A stretch of 64,000 nt of DNA from Allorhizobium pseudoryzae (GTDB lineage: Bacteria > Pseudomonadota > Alphaproteobacteria > Rhizobiales > Rhizobiaceae). The notes under the pieces were generated by a model. That model was not told where the DNA came from and searched no databases. It saw only the letters and a program-made list of their open reading frames with translations. The translations under genes were made by a program, and so were the position numbers. Below, piece after piece: positions 51,845-60,657 of the stretch; the first letter of the stretch is position 1; the number at the start of each line of letters is the position of its first letter. The stretch covers positions 620,001 to 684,000 of the forward strand of contig NZ_CP049241.1 in NCBI RefSeq assembly GCF_011046245.1. Direction: 5' to 3'.

Positions 51845-54800
51845 ATGAATGGATCACGCCTCAATTCCAGCCCTCGCGGTGAAGGTTCTTCGCTTGATGC
51901 GCTCAACCGCACGATCGAGGGACTGGAAGCCCGGATCGAGGGTCTGCTGAAAGCCTCGGGCCGCGAAAGGCAGACGGTTGCGGATCGCGTGTCATCGGCG
52001 AGCCACCGGGTCGAGGCACAGGCACCGGCGCCATCGCCGAGGCGTGGTAGTCCCGACCTTGATGCCCTCAACGAAATCCGGCAGCGGCAGCGCATGCTGG
52101 AGAGCGCGCGCGACCGCAGCAGCCGACTGCCGCCGGCCGAACCGGCCATGCCGGAGCGGCGTGTCCAGCAGTCTCCCGTTGCGGCAGCACAGGCCATTGA
52201 GCCGAGACGAATGGCCGCAGAGCCCGTTGCCAGCCGGGACGCCTATGCCGAGCCGCCGAGACGCGCGCCACGTCCAAGCGAACCCAATGTCATGCCCGAT
52301 GTGCGGGACGTCGCCCAGGCGCTGCAGGATCTGCGCCGCGAACTGAAACAGGACATTTCCAGCAGCATCACCCAGGAAATGGACAGGCTGCGGAGCGAGC
52401 TTGCCTCCTTCGGCGAACTGTCGAGACACCACGACCTGACCCATGACCTGCGCGAGGAACTGGTCCGCCTTTCTGAGGGCGTCGACACGCTCAGCCGCCG
52501 CGCACCGTCCGGGGCCTCCGAAGTTCGCGCCGAACTGGACGATCTGCGCCGCCTGATCGACGGGCTTGCGACCGCCGATACCGTGCACCGCATGGAGGAG
52601 CGCTGGAACACTCTCGAAGACCGTTTCCAGGACCTCGACACTGCCGGCATCCAGAAGGAGCTGATCGCGCTCGCCTATCGGATCGATGGCGTGAAGGCCG
52701 AACTGGGCACGGTCGTCGACAGCCCTGCCATCCGGGCGCTCGAAGACAAGATCCTTTCCCTTGCCGGCCTGGTGGAGGAGCTGAATGCGCGGCCCGCGCA
52801 GCAGGATGACCATCTGGCCGACCAGTTTTCCCATCTCGACCAGCGCCTGGACGAAATTTCGCGCGCGGTTGCCATCGGCGCGCGCCCGCGCGGCATCGAT
52901 ACGGAAGAGCAGGCGGCTCTTCACCGGCTGGAAGACCGCCTTGCCACCCTGACCGATCACATTGCAAGCCTTGCCCACATGCAGGATGCCCAGCGGATCG
53001 AAGAGAGGCTGGACGAACTGGCCGCGCATATGGGCCACGTGCCCTCCGCGGAGCTGACCGGCTACATTGCCGATCTTTCCCGCAAGATCGATGCACTGGC
53101 GCATCAGCAGACGAGCGACGACCTGGCCGAACGGCTGGACGAGCTGAACCGGCGGATCGATGACCTGGGACGGCACTCGGCCGTCGCGGGCACTGCGGAT
53201 GACCCGGGTTTCGAGCGCCTTGAGGTGCGGCTGGACGAGATTGCCGCTCGCCTGGACGAAGCCTCGCTTGGGCCGCACGGCGACAACCAGGCGATCCTCA
53301 ACCTCGAGCGGCAGATCGCCCACCTGTCCGGCCTCTTGAGCGAGCCGCGTCCGGAGATGGCGGTCGGCCTGCCGGGTGGCCTCGACCAGCGGATCGCCTC
53401 GATCGAAAGCTACATGGCGACGAGTGACGAATACATCCTCGAAGCCGCCCGCCATGCTGCGGAAGCCGTGATCGAAAACTATGCACGTTCGCCGCGAGAT
53501 GCGCAGGCTTCTGGCCCGGATGCCGCACATCTGGTGGGGCTTGCGGAAGACCTGCGGCATCTCGAGGAGCTGGCACGCTCCTCCGAAGAACGCACCCATA
53601 CCGCCTTCGACAGCGTCCACCGCACACTGGTGAAGATCGCCGAGCGGCTGGACAAGATGGAAGACCACATGACCGTTCGTGGCAGCGGCTCGCTGCTGAA
53701 CGGTTCTGCCGGTGCGCCGAAAGTACAGGACACGGCCGGCGATATCCGTCCCCCCATGGCCGCCCCGGTGGCGGCGGCCGCGCCGGCCGCCGAACGCCGC
53801 GCGGTCTCCCAGGCGACGGACGACATTCTTGCCACGTCGACCGCCAACATTGACCTGCTGGCACCAGAGTTTGCCGATCCGGCCGAGACCGGCAGTGGAA
53901 AGCCCGGTCTTCTGGCCGGGTTGAAGAACCGTCTGCGCAGCAAGACCGAGACGGAGACGCAAAAGCCCTCCCGTGCTCTCGTGGACCCGGCCCCCACCCT
54001 CGACCCGGTGGAGTCCCTTCCGGGCGGACATGAAAACGATCTTCTGGAGCCCGGTTCCGGCATGCCGGATGTGCGCAAGATCCTGGAACGGGTGCGCGCG
54101 ACGCAGGCGGCCAATCCCGCAGATCACACGGCAGACGGCGAACGGGTCGATTATATTGCCGCTGCCCGGCGTGCGGCCAAGGCGGCCGCCCAGGAAACCG
54201 ATCCGCTGCACGCGCCGGCGAAGGCCCCCTCTCCCGCCGGGAAGAGAAGCAAGGCACCGCCGCCGGCATCCGGCCTCAAGGGCAAGCTTGGCCGCCATCG
54301 TCGGCCCATCCTCATGGCCGTGGGCGCCATCCTTCTCGCCCTGATGGCGATGCCGCTCGTCAGCACGCTCACCCGCGGTGACAAGCCGGTTGCCGCAACC
54401 GTTTCCACATCGTCTCAGGCCTCCCCTGCCGTGGAGGCGCCCGTCGCCCAGATAAGCCCGGCTGTATCGCAGGCTGCATCTCCCAAGGCATCGGAGGCCG
54501 CGCCGCAAACCGCCGAAAGCGAACCTCAGGCGGCAGAACCGGTCCCGCAGGAACAGGCGAGTGCCACCGCAGCCCCGCAGGAGGAGCTGAGCGTTGCTCC
54601 TACGCCCGGCGAGAGCGCCGAACAGGCTGCGCCCGCAGCGGCGGCAACGGATGTCATCACGGTTCCCGCGACGATTACGCCCAAGTCTCTGGCCGATGCG
54701 GCCGCCAAGGGCGATCCGCAGGCGCTCTTCGAGATCGGCGCCCGGTTCACCGAAGGCCGTGGCGTGACCGCCGATCCGAAGGAAGCGGCCCGCTGGTACC

Positions 54801-55522
54801 AACTGTCTGCCGAACGGGGTTTTGCACCGGCCCAGTATCGCCTCGGCAGCCTGTACGAAAAAGGCACCGGCATCGACCGCGACCTGACCAAGGCGATGGC
54901 GCTGTATGAAGAGGCCGCCCGGGCCGGCAATGCCAGCTCGATGCACAACCTCGCGGTTCTTTATGCCTCGGGTGCCGCCGGTGCCGCCAACTACAAGGCC
55001 GCCGTGGAATGGTTCACAAAGGCTGCCGACCACGGCATTACTGATAGCCAGTTCAACCTCGCCATTCTGCATGCGCGCGGCAACGGCACGCCGCAGAACC
55101 TCGAGGAATCCTACAAGTGGTTCGCGATTGCCGCCAAGGCGGGCGACAAGGATGCCGCCCAGAAGCGCGACGAGGTGGCGAACGCCCTGAAGCCCGACCA
55201 GCTGCAGAGCGCCAAGGCCAAGGCCGACATGTGGAAGCCGCTGCCGCTCGATGAGCGCGCCAACAATGTGAACCTGCCGGACGAGTGGGTGAGCAAGGGC
55301 CAGACCACCGCCAGCATCGACATGGAGAAGGCGATCCGCAACATCCAGGCCATCCTCAACAAGCGCGGCTATGACGCCGGACAGCCGGATGGCATGATGG
55401 GCCAGAAGACCATCACCGCGATCAAGGCCTTCCAGAAGAAGAACGGCTTGCCACAGGACGGCAACATCACCGAGCCGCTGGTGCGCAAGCTGCTTGAGGA
55501 GAACCAGGCGAAAGGCGCCTGA
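51845..55522 (+). CDS. podJ: Cell-polarity factor PodJ-like protein (coiled coil, TM, Sel1 repeats, peptidoglycan-binding)
   Basis: This 1225-residue protein starts at ATG 51845 (MNGSRLNSSPRGEGSSLDAL). The first 650 residues are long coiled coil (repeated LDDLRRLIDGL, LDELNRRIDDLG patterns), followed by a proline/alanine-rich linker. A single TM HRRPILMAVGAILLALMAMP lies near 820, and Sel1-type repeats follow (FEIGARFTEGRGV, YRLGSLYEKGTGI, FNLAILHARGNGT). A C-terminal peptidoglycan-binding domain ends it (NIQAILNKRGYDAGQPDG). PodJ organises a pole; in Agrobacterium it acts in the switch from growth pole to old pole. The architecture matches Caulobacter and Agrobacterium PodJ. Confidence 0.9.
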   Translation: MNGSRLNSSPRGEGSSLDALNRTIEGLEARIEGLLKASGRERQTVADRVSSASHRVEAQAPAPSPRRGSPDLDALNEIRQRQRMLESARDRSSRLPPAEPAMPERRVQQSPVAAAQAIEPRRMAAEPVASRDAYAEPPRRAPRPSEPNVMPDVRDVAQALQDLRRELKQDISSSITQEMDRLRSELASFGELSRHHDLTHDLREELVRLSEGVDTLSRRAPSGASEVRAELDDLRRLIDGLATADTVHRMEERWNTLEDRFQDLDTAGIQKELIALAYRIDGVKAELGTVVDSPAIRALEDKILSLAGLVEELNARPAQQDDHLADQFSHLDQRLDEISRAVAIGARPRGIDTEEQAALHRLEDRLATLTDHIASLAHMQDAQRIEERLDELAAHMGHVPSAELTGYIADLSRKIDALAHQQTSDDLAERLDELNRRIDDLGRHSAVAGTADDPGFERLEVRLDEIAARLDEASLGPHGDNQAILNLERQIAHLSGLLSEPRPEMAVGLPGGLDQRIASIESYMATSDEYILEAARHAAEAVIENYARSPRDAQASGPDAAHLVGLAEDLRHLEELARSSEERTHTAFDSVHRTLVKIAERLDKMEDHMTVRGSGSLLNGSAGAPKVQDTAGDIRPPMAAPVAAAAPAAERRAVSQATDDILATSTANIDLLAPEFADPAETGSGKPGLLAGLKNRLRSKTETETQKPSRALVDPAPTLDPVESLPGGHENDLLEPGSGMPDVRKILERVRATQAANPADHTADGERVDYIAAARRAAKAAAQETDPLHAPAKAPSPAGKRSKAPPPASGLKGKLGRHRRPILMAVGAILLALMAMPLVSTLTRGDKPVAATVSTSSQASPAVEAPVAQISPAVSQAASPKASEAAPQTAESEPQAAEPVPQEQASATAAPQEELSVAPTPGESAEQAAPAAAATDVITVPATITPKSLADAAAKGDPQALFEIGARFTEGRGVTADPKEAARWYQLSAERGFAPAQYRLGSLYEKGTGIDRDLTKAMALYEEAARAGNASSMHNLAVLYASGAAGAANYKAAVEWFTKAADHGITDSQFNLAILHARGNGTPQNLEESYKWFAIAAKAGDKDAAQKRDEVANALKPDQLQSAKAKADMWKPLPLDERANNVNLPDEWVSKGQTTASIDMEKAIRNIQAILNKRGYDAGQPDGMMGQKTITAIKAFQKKNGLPQDGNITEPLVRKLLEENQAKGA

Positions 55523-55725
55523 CCATCTTGACGCGGCGGCGAAAAAAGCCGCCGCAGCACCGTTTCCGAATTGACTAAGATCCCCTTGCATCGCATGACG
55601 TTAAGTCTCGGCGAAGGCCAACCCAGGTCATCGGCCGCGGACTGATTTCATGTGCCGCAACGGGCGGCCTGCTCGTGCCGCAGTCTCCCGAACCGGCGAA
55701 GCTTGTTGCTCATCGTGAGGCGCCC

Positions 55726-56652
55726 GTGACTGTCTATCTGCCGATTGCTGAGCTTTCGGTGAACATCTTCATCATCCTCGGCATGGGTGCAGCGGTCGGA
55801 TTTCTGTCCGGCATGTTCGGCGTGGGCGGCGGCTTTCTGATCACGCCGCTTCTGATCTTCTACAACATCCCGCCCGTGGTGGCCGTGGCGACCGGCGCGA
55901 ACCAGGTGGTGGCCTCGTCCATCTCCGGCGCGATCAGCCATTTCCGCCGCGGAACGCTCGACATGAAGCTCGGCAGCGTGCTGCTGGTGGGCGGTCTTGC
56001 GGGGGCGACCGTCGGTGTGTGGATCTTCTCCTGGCTGCGCCGCGTCGGCCAGCTGGACCTGATGATTTCGCTGCTCTACGTCGCCTTTCTCGGCACGATC
56101 GGCAGCCTGATGCTGGCGGAAAGCATCCGCGCCATGCGCCGGGCGGCCAAGAACCAGCCGCTGCCGCTGAAGCGGCCCGGTCAGCACAACTGGGTGCACC
56201 GGCTGCCGCTGAAGATGCGGTTCAAGAAATCGAAGATCTATCTGTCTGCCATTCCGGTGGTGGCGCTCGGTTTCGGCATCGGCATCCTCACCTCCGTCAT
56301 GGGCGTCGGCGGCGGCTTCATCATGGTGCCGGCGATGATCTATCTCTTGCGCATCCCGACCAATGTCGTCGTCGGCACCTCGCTGTTCCAGATCATCTTC
56401 GTCACCGCCTACACGACCATGGTGCAGGCGGCGACCAACTATTCGGTCGATATCGTGCTGGCGACGATCCTGATGGTGGCCGGCGTGATCGGCGCACAAT
56501 ACGGCGTGCGCGTCGGCCAGAAGCTGCGCGGCGAACAGCTGCGCGCCCTTCTCGGCCTTCTGGTGCTGGCGGTCGGCCTGCGCCTAGCGATCGACCTGGT
56601 TCTCACGCCTGCCGACCTCTATTCGCTCTCCATCGGAGGGTTTGGCCCCTGA
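55726..56652 (+). CDS. TauE/SafE family sulfite exporter-type permease
   Basis: This 308-residue, eight-TM protein starts at GTG 55726 (VTVYLPIAELSVNIFI) with GAGG upstream; an in-frame GTG at 55675 is a longer alternative. The two family repeats appear as GFLSGMFGVGGGFLITPLLIF and GFGIGILTSVMGVGGGFIMVP. The family exports sulfite or sulfoacetate-type anions, with protein-specific substrates. It overlaps the TIGR02186 gene by one base, so the two act as a unit. Confidence 0.9.
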   Translation: MTVYLPIAELSVNIFIILGMGAAVGFLSGMFGVGGGFLITPLLIFYNIPPVVAVATGANQVVASSISGAISHFRRGTLDMKLGSVLLVGGLAGATVGVWIFSWLRRVGQLDLMISLLYVAFLGTIGSLMLAESIRAMRRAAKNQPLPLKRPGQHNWVHRLPLKMRFKKSKIYLSAIPVVALGFGIGILTSVMGVGGGFIMVPAMIYLLRIPTNVVVGTSLFQIIFVTAYTTMVQAATNYSVDIVLATILMVAGVIGAQYGVRVGQKLRGEQLRALLGLLVLAVGLRLAIDLVLTPADLYSLSIGGFGP

Positions 56653-57458
56653 TGATGACGTGGCTGCGCTCCCTCGGTCTTCTCGTCTGCCTTGCCTCCG
56701 GTGCCTCGCCGGCCGCCGCCCAGTTGCTGAGCGGCGATGTGCCGACCGTGCGGGAAGGGCTGGAAATCGGCACCTCGACCAGCGAAATCGCCATCACGTC
56801 GGATTTCCGCGGCGCCGACCTGACGATCTTCGGGGCGCTCACCAATGCCGACGAGCTGTTTCTCGCGATCGGCCAGTATGACGTGGTGGTGACGCTGGAG
56901 GGGCCGCGCAACGAAACGACGGTGCGGCGCAAGGACCGGGTGTTCGGCATCTGGATGAACACCCAATCGGTGACGTTCGAACAGGTGCCGGAATCCTATT
57001 CGGTCGCCAGTACCCGGCCGATCGAGGACATCCAGGGCACCCCCTCGCTGAACCGCATGGGGATCGGCATCGACCATCTGGCGCTGGCGCCGATCGGCTA
57101 TGTGGGCAATGCGCTGGCGGTGGCGGATTTCCGCGAAGCCTACCGGCGGCTGAAGCTCTCCAACGGCCTTTACCAGCGCGATTCCGCCGGCGTGCGCTTC
57201 GTCAGCCCCAGCCTGTTTCGCGCGACGGTGAAGCTGCCGGCCAATGTGCCGGACGGGGTGCACATGGTGCATGCCTATCTGTTCAAGAGCGGCGAACTGA
57301 TCCTGCAGAAGGATCTGCCGCTGCGGGTCGTCAAGACCGGCCTTGAGCAGGCGATCACCGATGCGGCGCATGAAAAGCCGATCGCCTACGGCCTGTTCTG
57401 CGTGCTGATTGCCGTCCTGACCGGCTGGGGTGCCAGCATCGTCTTCCGCAAGGAGTAA
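56652..57458 (+). CDS. TIGR02186 family membrane-associated protein
   Basis: This protein of about 268 residues starts with a signal sequence (MMTWLRSLGLLVCLASGASPAAAQ) and ends in one C-terminal TM (IAYGLFCVLIAVLTGWGASIVF). It contains GLEIGTSTSEIAITSDFRGADLTIFG and LDLPLRVVKTGLEQAI-like strands of a beta-sandwich. Members of this family sit beside TauE/SafE permeases, as here, and may help substrate delivery in the periplasm. Its function has not been shown. Confidence 0.82.
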   Translation: MMTWLRSLGLLVCLASGASPAAAQLLSGDVPTVREGLEIGTSTSEIAITSDFRGADLTIFGALTNADELFLAIGQYDVVVTLEGPRNETTVRRKDRVFGIWMNTQSVTFEQVPESYSVASTRPIEDIQGTPSLNRMGIGIDHLALAPIGYVGNALAVADFREAYRRLKLSNGLYQRDSAGVRFVSPSLFRATVKLPANVPDGVHMVHAYLFKSGELILQKDLPLRVVKTGLEQAITDAAHEKPIAYGLFCVLIAVLTGWGASIVFRKE

Positions 57459-57502
57459 GATCCGCGAACGGAGCCGCCCGAAGGCGGCCCCGCATGCGGT
57501 GC

Positions 57503-58291
57503 TTACATCGCGGGCAGGACGGCGATGTCGCGGATCTCGCCCTTGGCGCCCGTCACCTCGGCCACCTTCATGGCCTTGCCGCTTTCGATATCGACGCTGT
57601 GCAGCACATTGTCGGCCACCAGCCAGGCGGTGTTCTTGCCATCGGCGGTGGTCTGGATATCGAAGGCGTAGGTCTTCGCCATCTTTTCTCCACCCAGCTT
57701 GCCGATCGCCTTCAGCGTGCCATCGTTCGGCTTGGTCTGCTGGATCAGGCCGCCGATGGTGGCATCGATGTTGTACATCGCGGTCTTTTCCGGCTTGCCG
57801 AAGGAATTGAGATAGGCGGCCGCCACGATATTGGGCTTCTCGCCCTTGTGCATGTCGCCCTCTTCAAAGGCGAGGCTGCCATCCACCGTCACGGCACCGG
57901 TATCCGGGTGAACGCGGTGGTTGGTGGTGCCGGTCATGTAGCGCAGACGATCGGCGGCGGGGTTGAAGTCCACCACGACCGGTGCGTCGGTGATCATCAG
58001 CGGCTTGTCCATCTTGGCGACTTCCGTCGCCTTGCCGGTTTCCGGGTCGATGGTGACGATGACATTGTCGGCGGTCACGCCGACCAGCATGTTGTTTGAA
58101 GGCCGCAGGTCGATGCCGACGAGGCGGGTGACGCCTTCGACTTCCATGGTCTCGGTGACGGCGGGTTTGTCCGTATCGAACATCACCAGCGTGCGGTCTC
58201 CGACGAGGCCAACGACCGGTGCGGCGGAGGCCGTTGCGACGGAAGCGGCCAAGGCGGTGGACGCGATGAGGGCGGATGCGATCAGTCTCAT
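57503..58291 (-). CDS. Secreted DUF4394 domain protein
   Basis: This 262-residue protein starts with a clear signal peptide, MRLIASALIASTALAASVATASA. The body is a beta-propeller-like repeat of 'value / divided by total' blocks typical of DUF4394 (PVVGLVGDRTLVMFDTDKP, GVTADNVIVTIDPETG, VDFNPAADRLRYMTG). The domain is extracytoplasmic and its function unknown. It is divergent from an ECF sigma factor gene starting 193 bp away, which probably controls it. Confidence 0.85.
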   Translation of the reverse strand: MRLIASALIASTALAASVATASAAPVVGLVGDRTLVMFDTDKPAVTETMEVEGVTRLVGIDLRPSNNMLVGVTADNVIVTIDPETGKATEVAKMDKPLMITDAPVVVDFNPAADRLRYMTGTTNHRVHPDTGAVTVDGSLAFEEGDMHKGEKPNIVAAAYLNSFGKPEKTAMYNIDATIGGLIQQTKPNDGTLKAIGKLGGEKMAKTYAFDIQTTADGKNTAWLVADNVLHSVDIESGKAMKVAEVTGAKGEIRDIAVLPAM

Positions 58292-58484
58292 GTCATATCT
58301 CCCGTTTTCTGGTTCAAGGATGGCAATCGGCAGGGGTGCCGATGCCGCTCCTGATCAGAAGACACGCGCCGGAGCCGTTCTGGATGCAGCGGCGCAAAAT
58401 ATTTTTTGTCCTCGGGTCGGCCGGTGCATCCAAACAGGTCGCTCGCGCATAGTAGGATCAGGAACCGCCATCCGGAGGACAGGC

Positions 58485-59045
58485 TTGGCCGCGACGGACA
58501 GAACGACAGAAGAGCTTGCAGCCGATATCTTTGCCGCAGCGAACGGCGACCGGCAGGCGCTCAAACGGATATTTGACGCGGAAGCCGGGCGGCTGATCGC
58601 GATCGCGGAGCGCATCGTGCGCCGGCGCGACCTGGCAGAGGACGTGGTGCAGGACGCCTTCGTCGCCATCTGGCAGAAGGCGCACCAGTACAGTCCGGAT
58701 CGCGGGTCGGCACGCGGCTGGATCCATGCCATCGTGCGCAACCGCGCGCTGAACCTGCTGCGCGACGGTAGGCGCGAAGACCTGATGGATGGCGATGCGC
58801 TGGAGACGCTGCAGGAGGCGGACCAAACCGAGACGATCATGCAGGCCTTCACCACGCTCGACAGCCACCAGAGGCTGAAAACCTGCCTCGACGCGCTGGA
58901 GGAAACCCGGCGCCGGGGCATTCTCATGGCCTATGTCGGCGGCTATAGCCACGGCGAGATCGCCGCCCGCCTTCGCCTGCCGCTCGGCACCGCCAAAAGC
59001 TGGATCCGCCGCGGGCTCGCTTCGCTTCGGGAGTGCATGGCATGA
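58485..59045 (+). CDS. ECF-type RNA polymerase sigma factor
   Basis: This 186-residue protein starts at TTG 58485 with GGAGG seven bases upstream (LAATDRTTEELAADIFAA); the frame is open further upstream without coding character. Region 2 reads RRRDLAEDVVQDAFVAIWQKAHQY and region 4 GGYSHGEIAARLRLPLGTAKSWIRRGL. It overlaps the anti-sigma gene by four bases (ATGA). Such pairs respond to envelope or oxidative stress; the divergent DUF4394 gene is a candidate target. Confidence 0.9.
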   Translation: MAATDRTTEELAADIFAAANGDRQALKRIFDAEAGRLIAIAERIVRRRDLAEDVVQDAFVAIWQKAHQYSPDRGSARGWIHAIVRNRALNLLRDGRREDLMDGDALETLQEADQTETIMQAFTTLDSHQRLKTCLDALEETRRRGILMAYVGGYSHGEIAARLRLPLGTAKSWIRRGLASLRECMA

Positions 59046-59740
59046 TCTTTGACGATCTCGAAGCCATCGCAGACGACTACGTTCTGGGCCTTCTAGACCC
59101 GGCGGAGCAGGCCGCGGTGGAGGCGGAAGCCAATCGCAACGCGGCGCTGCGCCAGGCGATCGGCCGGGCTCAGGACCGTTTCCTGCCGCTCGACATGACG
59201 GCCCGGCCCGTTCCGGTGCCGGCGAACCTCTGGCCGCTGATCGAAGCCCGGCTGTCTGCCGCCAAGGTGGACCCGGCCGATGCGCCGCAGGCTGCCGCCA
59301 ATGACAACCGCCTCAGCTTCTGGCGGCGGTCAACCTTCACCGGTCTCGCCGCAAGCCTGCTGCTGGCCGTGGGGCTTGGCTGGAGCCTGACGCGAACCGT
59401 CGAACCGCTCGTCGTCGCTGTTCTGGTGAACGGGGCGGGCGAGGTGCAGGCGGTGGTCGAGGACTTTGGTTCGGAACGCGCGGTGGTGCGGCTGCTGACC
59501 GATGTCAGTCTTCCGGCCGACCGCAGCCTGCAGGTCTGGACGCTGCCGAGCCGGGAGATGGGACCGGTCTCGCTCGGCCTCGTCGATGGGGCAAGCTCCA
59601 CCCGCCTTGATCCGCCGAGCCTGCCGCGCCCCAGGGACGCGCAGCTTTACGAGATCACGCTGGAACCGGCCGGCGGCTCGCCGACGGGGCGTCCGACGGG
59701 ACCGATCCTGGCGAAGGGTTTTGCGAAGCTGCCGCGATAA
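59042..59740 (+). CDS. Membrane anti-sigma factor (RskA-like)
   Basis: This 232-residue protein starts at ATG 59042 inside the sigma stop. The N-terminal cytoplasmic part (DDLEAIADDYVLGLLDPAEQAAVEAEA) is a typical sigma-binding four-helix region. A TM segment (FTGLAASLLLAVGLGWSL) lies near 105, and the extracytoplasmic domain is a beta-sandwich (QVWTLPSREMGPVSLGLVDG, LEPAGGSPTGRPTGP). It holds the ECF sigma factor at the membrane until a signal arrives. Confidence 0.88.
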   Translation: MIFDDLEAIADDYVLGLLDPAEQAAVEAEANRNAALRQAIGRAQDRFLPLDMTARPVPVPANLWPLIEARLSAAKVDPADAPQAAANDNRLSFWRRSTFTGLAASLLLAVGLGWSLTRTVEPLVVAVLVNGAGEVQAVVEDFGSERAVVRLLTDVSLPADRSLQVWTLPSREMGPVSLGLVDGASSTRLDPPSLPRPRDAQLYEITLEPAGGSPTGRPTGPILAKGFAKLPR

Positions 59741-59745
59741 GGTTT

Positions 59746-60474
59746 TCAGCCGATCAGGCTGTTGAACCGGACCGAATAGATGCGGTCGCGGCCGAGCAGA
59801 TGGGCGATCAATGCGGCGCGATCAAAAAGGCCGTGCATGGCCTTGTGCTTGAGATCGAGACCGCCGGTCAGCACACCGAAAGCCGGCATCACGAGGCGGG
59901 AACCATCGCTGGCGAAACAGGCGCGGCGGACATATTTGCCGCGTCGGCACACGGTGGCCGAGGGATGCAGGTGGCCCGCCACCTCGCCCTTGCCAAGCCG
60001 CAGGCTCGGTTCGTGGCGGAAGACGAGGCCGGCGAGCACGAGTTCATCCGCCGACTGGCCGGGCAGATCGAAAATGCCGTCCGGATCATGATTGCCGTTG
60101 ATCCAGATCCAATCGCGCCCGCGCGCCAGGCCGGCAATCACGCTGCGAAAGGCCTCCGGCATCAGTTCCGACCCGCACCGGTCGTGAAAATTGTCGCCAA
60201 GCGAGATCACGGTCTTCGGATCGTAGCGGCTGATGACCGCCGACAGGAGGTTGAGGGTCGCCAGCGTATCATAGGGCGGCAGCATCATGCCGCGGCGGGC
60301 AAAGGCCGCGCCCTTTTCCAGGTGCAGATCCGAGACGACCAGACACTGGTGATCCGGCAGGTAGAGCGCGCCCAGCGGATCGCACAGCGCCGCCACGCCG
60401 TTGACGAGAATGTCTGCGCCGGCGAACGGGCTTGAGAAGTCTGTGGCGGCGAGCGCCAGTCTGTGATTCATCAT
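59746..60474 (-). CDS. pdeM: Ligase-associated DNA damage response endonuclease PdeM
   Basis: This 242-residue calcineurin-like phosphoesterase has CLVVSDLHLEKGA, SLGDNFHD, WIWINGNHDPDG and VAGHLHPSA motifs in order. PdeM occurs in the ligase-associated DNA repair cluster with the Lhr-like helicase, found next on the same strand. It probably processes DNA ends. The two genes are separated by a palindromic repeat region of about 180 bp. Confidence 0.93.
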   Translation of the reverse strand: MMNHRLALAATDFSSPFAGADILVNGVAALCDPLGALYLPDHQCLVVSDLHLEKGAAFARRGMMLPPYDTLATLNLLSAVISRYDPKTVISLGDNFHDRCGSELMPEAFRSVIAGLARGRDWIWINGNHDPDGIFDLPGQSADELVLAGLVFRHEPSLRLGKGEVAGHLHPSATVCRRGKYVRRACFASDGSRLVMPAFGVLTGGLDLKHKAMHGLFDRAALIAHLLGRDRIYSVRFNSLIG

Positions 60475-60527
60475 TGCCGTCTTTTACCGTCTCGGTCTGC
60501 ATGCCATGCGGCTCAACGCACGTTCCG

Positions 60528-60650
60528 CCCCTCACCCTAACCCTCTCCCCGTTCTGACGGGGAGAGGGAACGTGCCCCAGCCTCCTGCGTCCCGGTTGGG
60601 CAGAGCCATCCCCTCTCCCCGCTTGCGGGGAGAGGGCTAGGGTGAGGGGC
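60528..60650. repeat. Rhizobial-type palindromic intergenic repeat, second copy
   Basis: GCCCCTCACCCTAACCCTCT at the left and CTAGGGTGAGGGGC at the right are inverted; inner hairpins are CTCCCCGTTCTGACGGGGAG and CTCTCCCCGCTTGCGGGGAG. The same layout is seen at 47613-47743. It lies between the helicase and pdeM genes. Confidence 0.8.
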
Positions 60651-60657
60651 AAACTGC

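Noticed and set aside
51992..55591. A 1199-codon open frame on the minus strand
   Set aside because: It lies antisense to podJ. Its length reflects GC-rich codon bias, and its translation has no recognisable domain while podJ has clear architecture.
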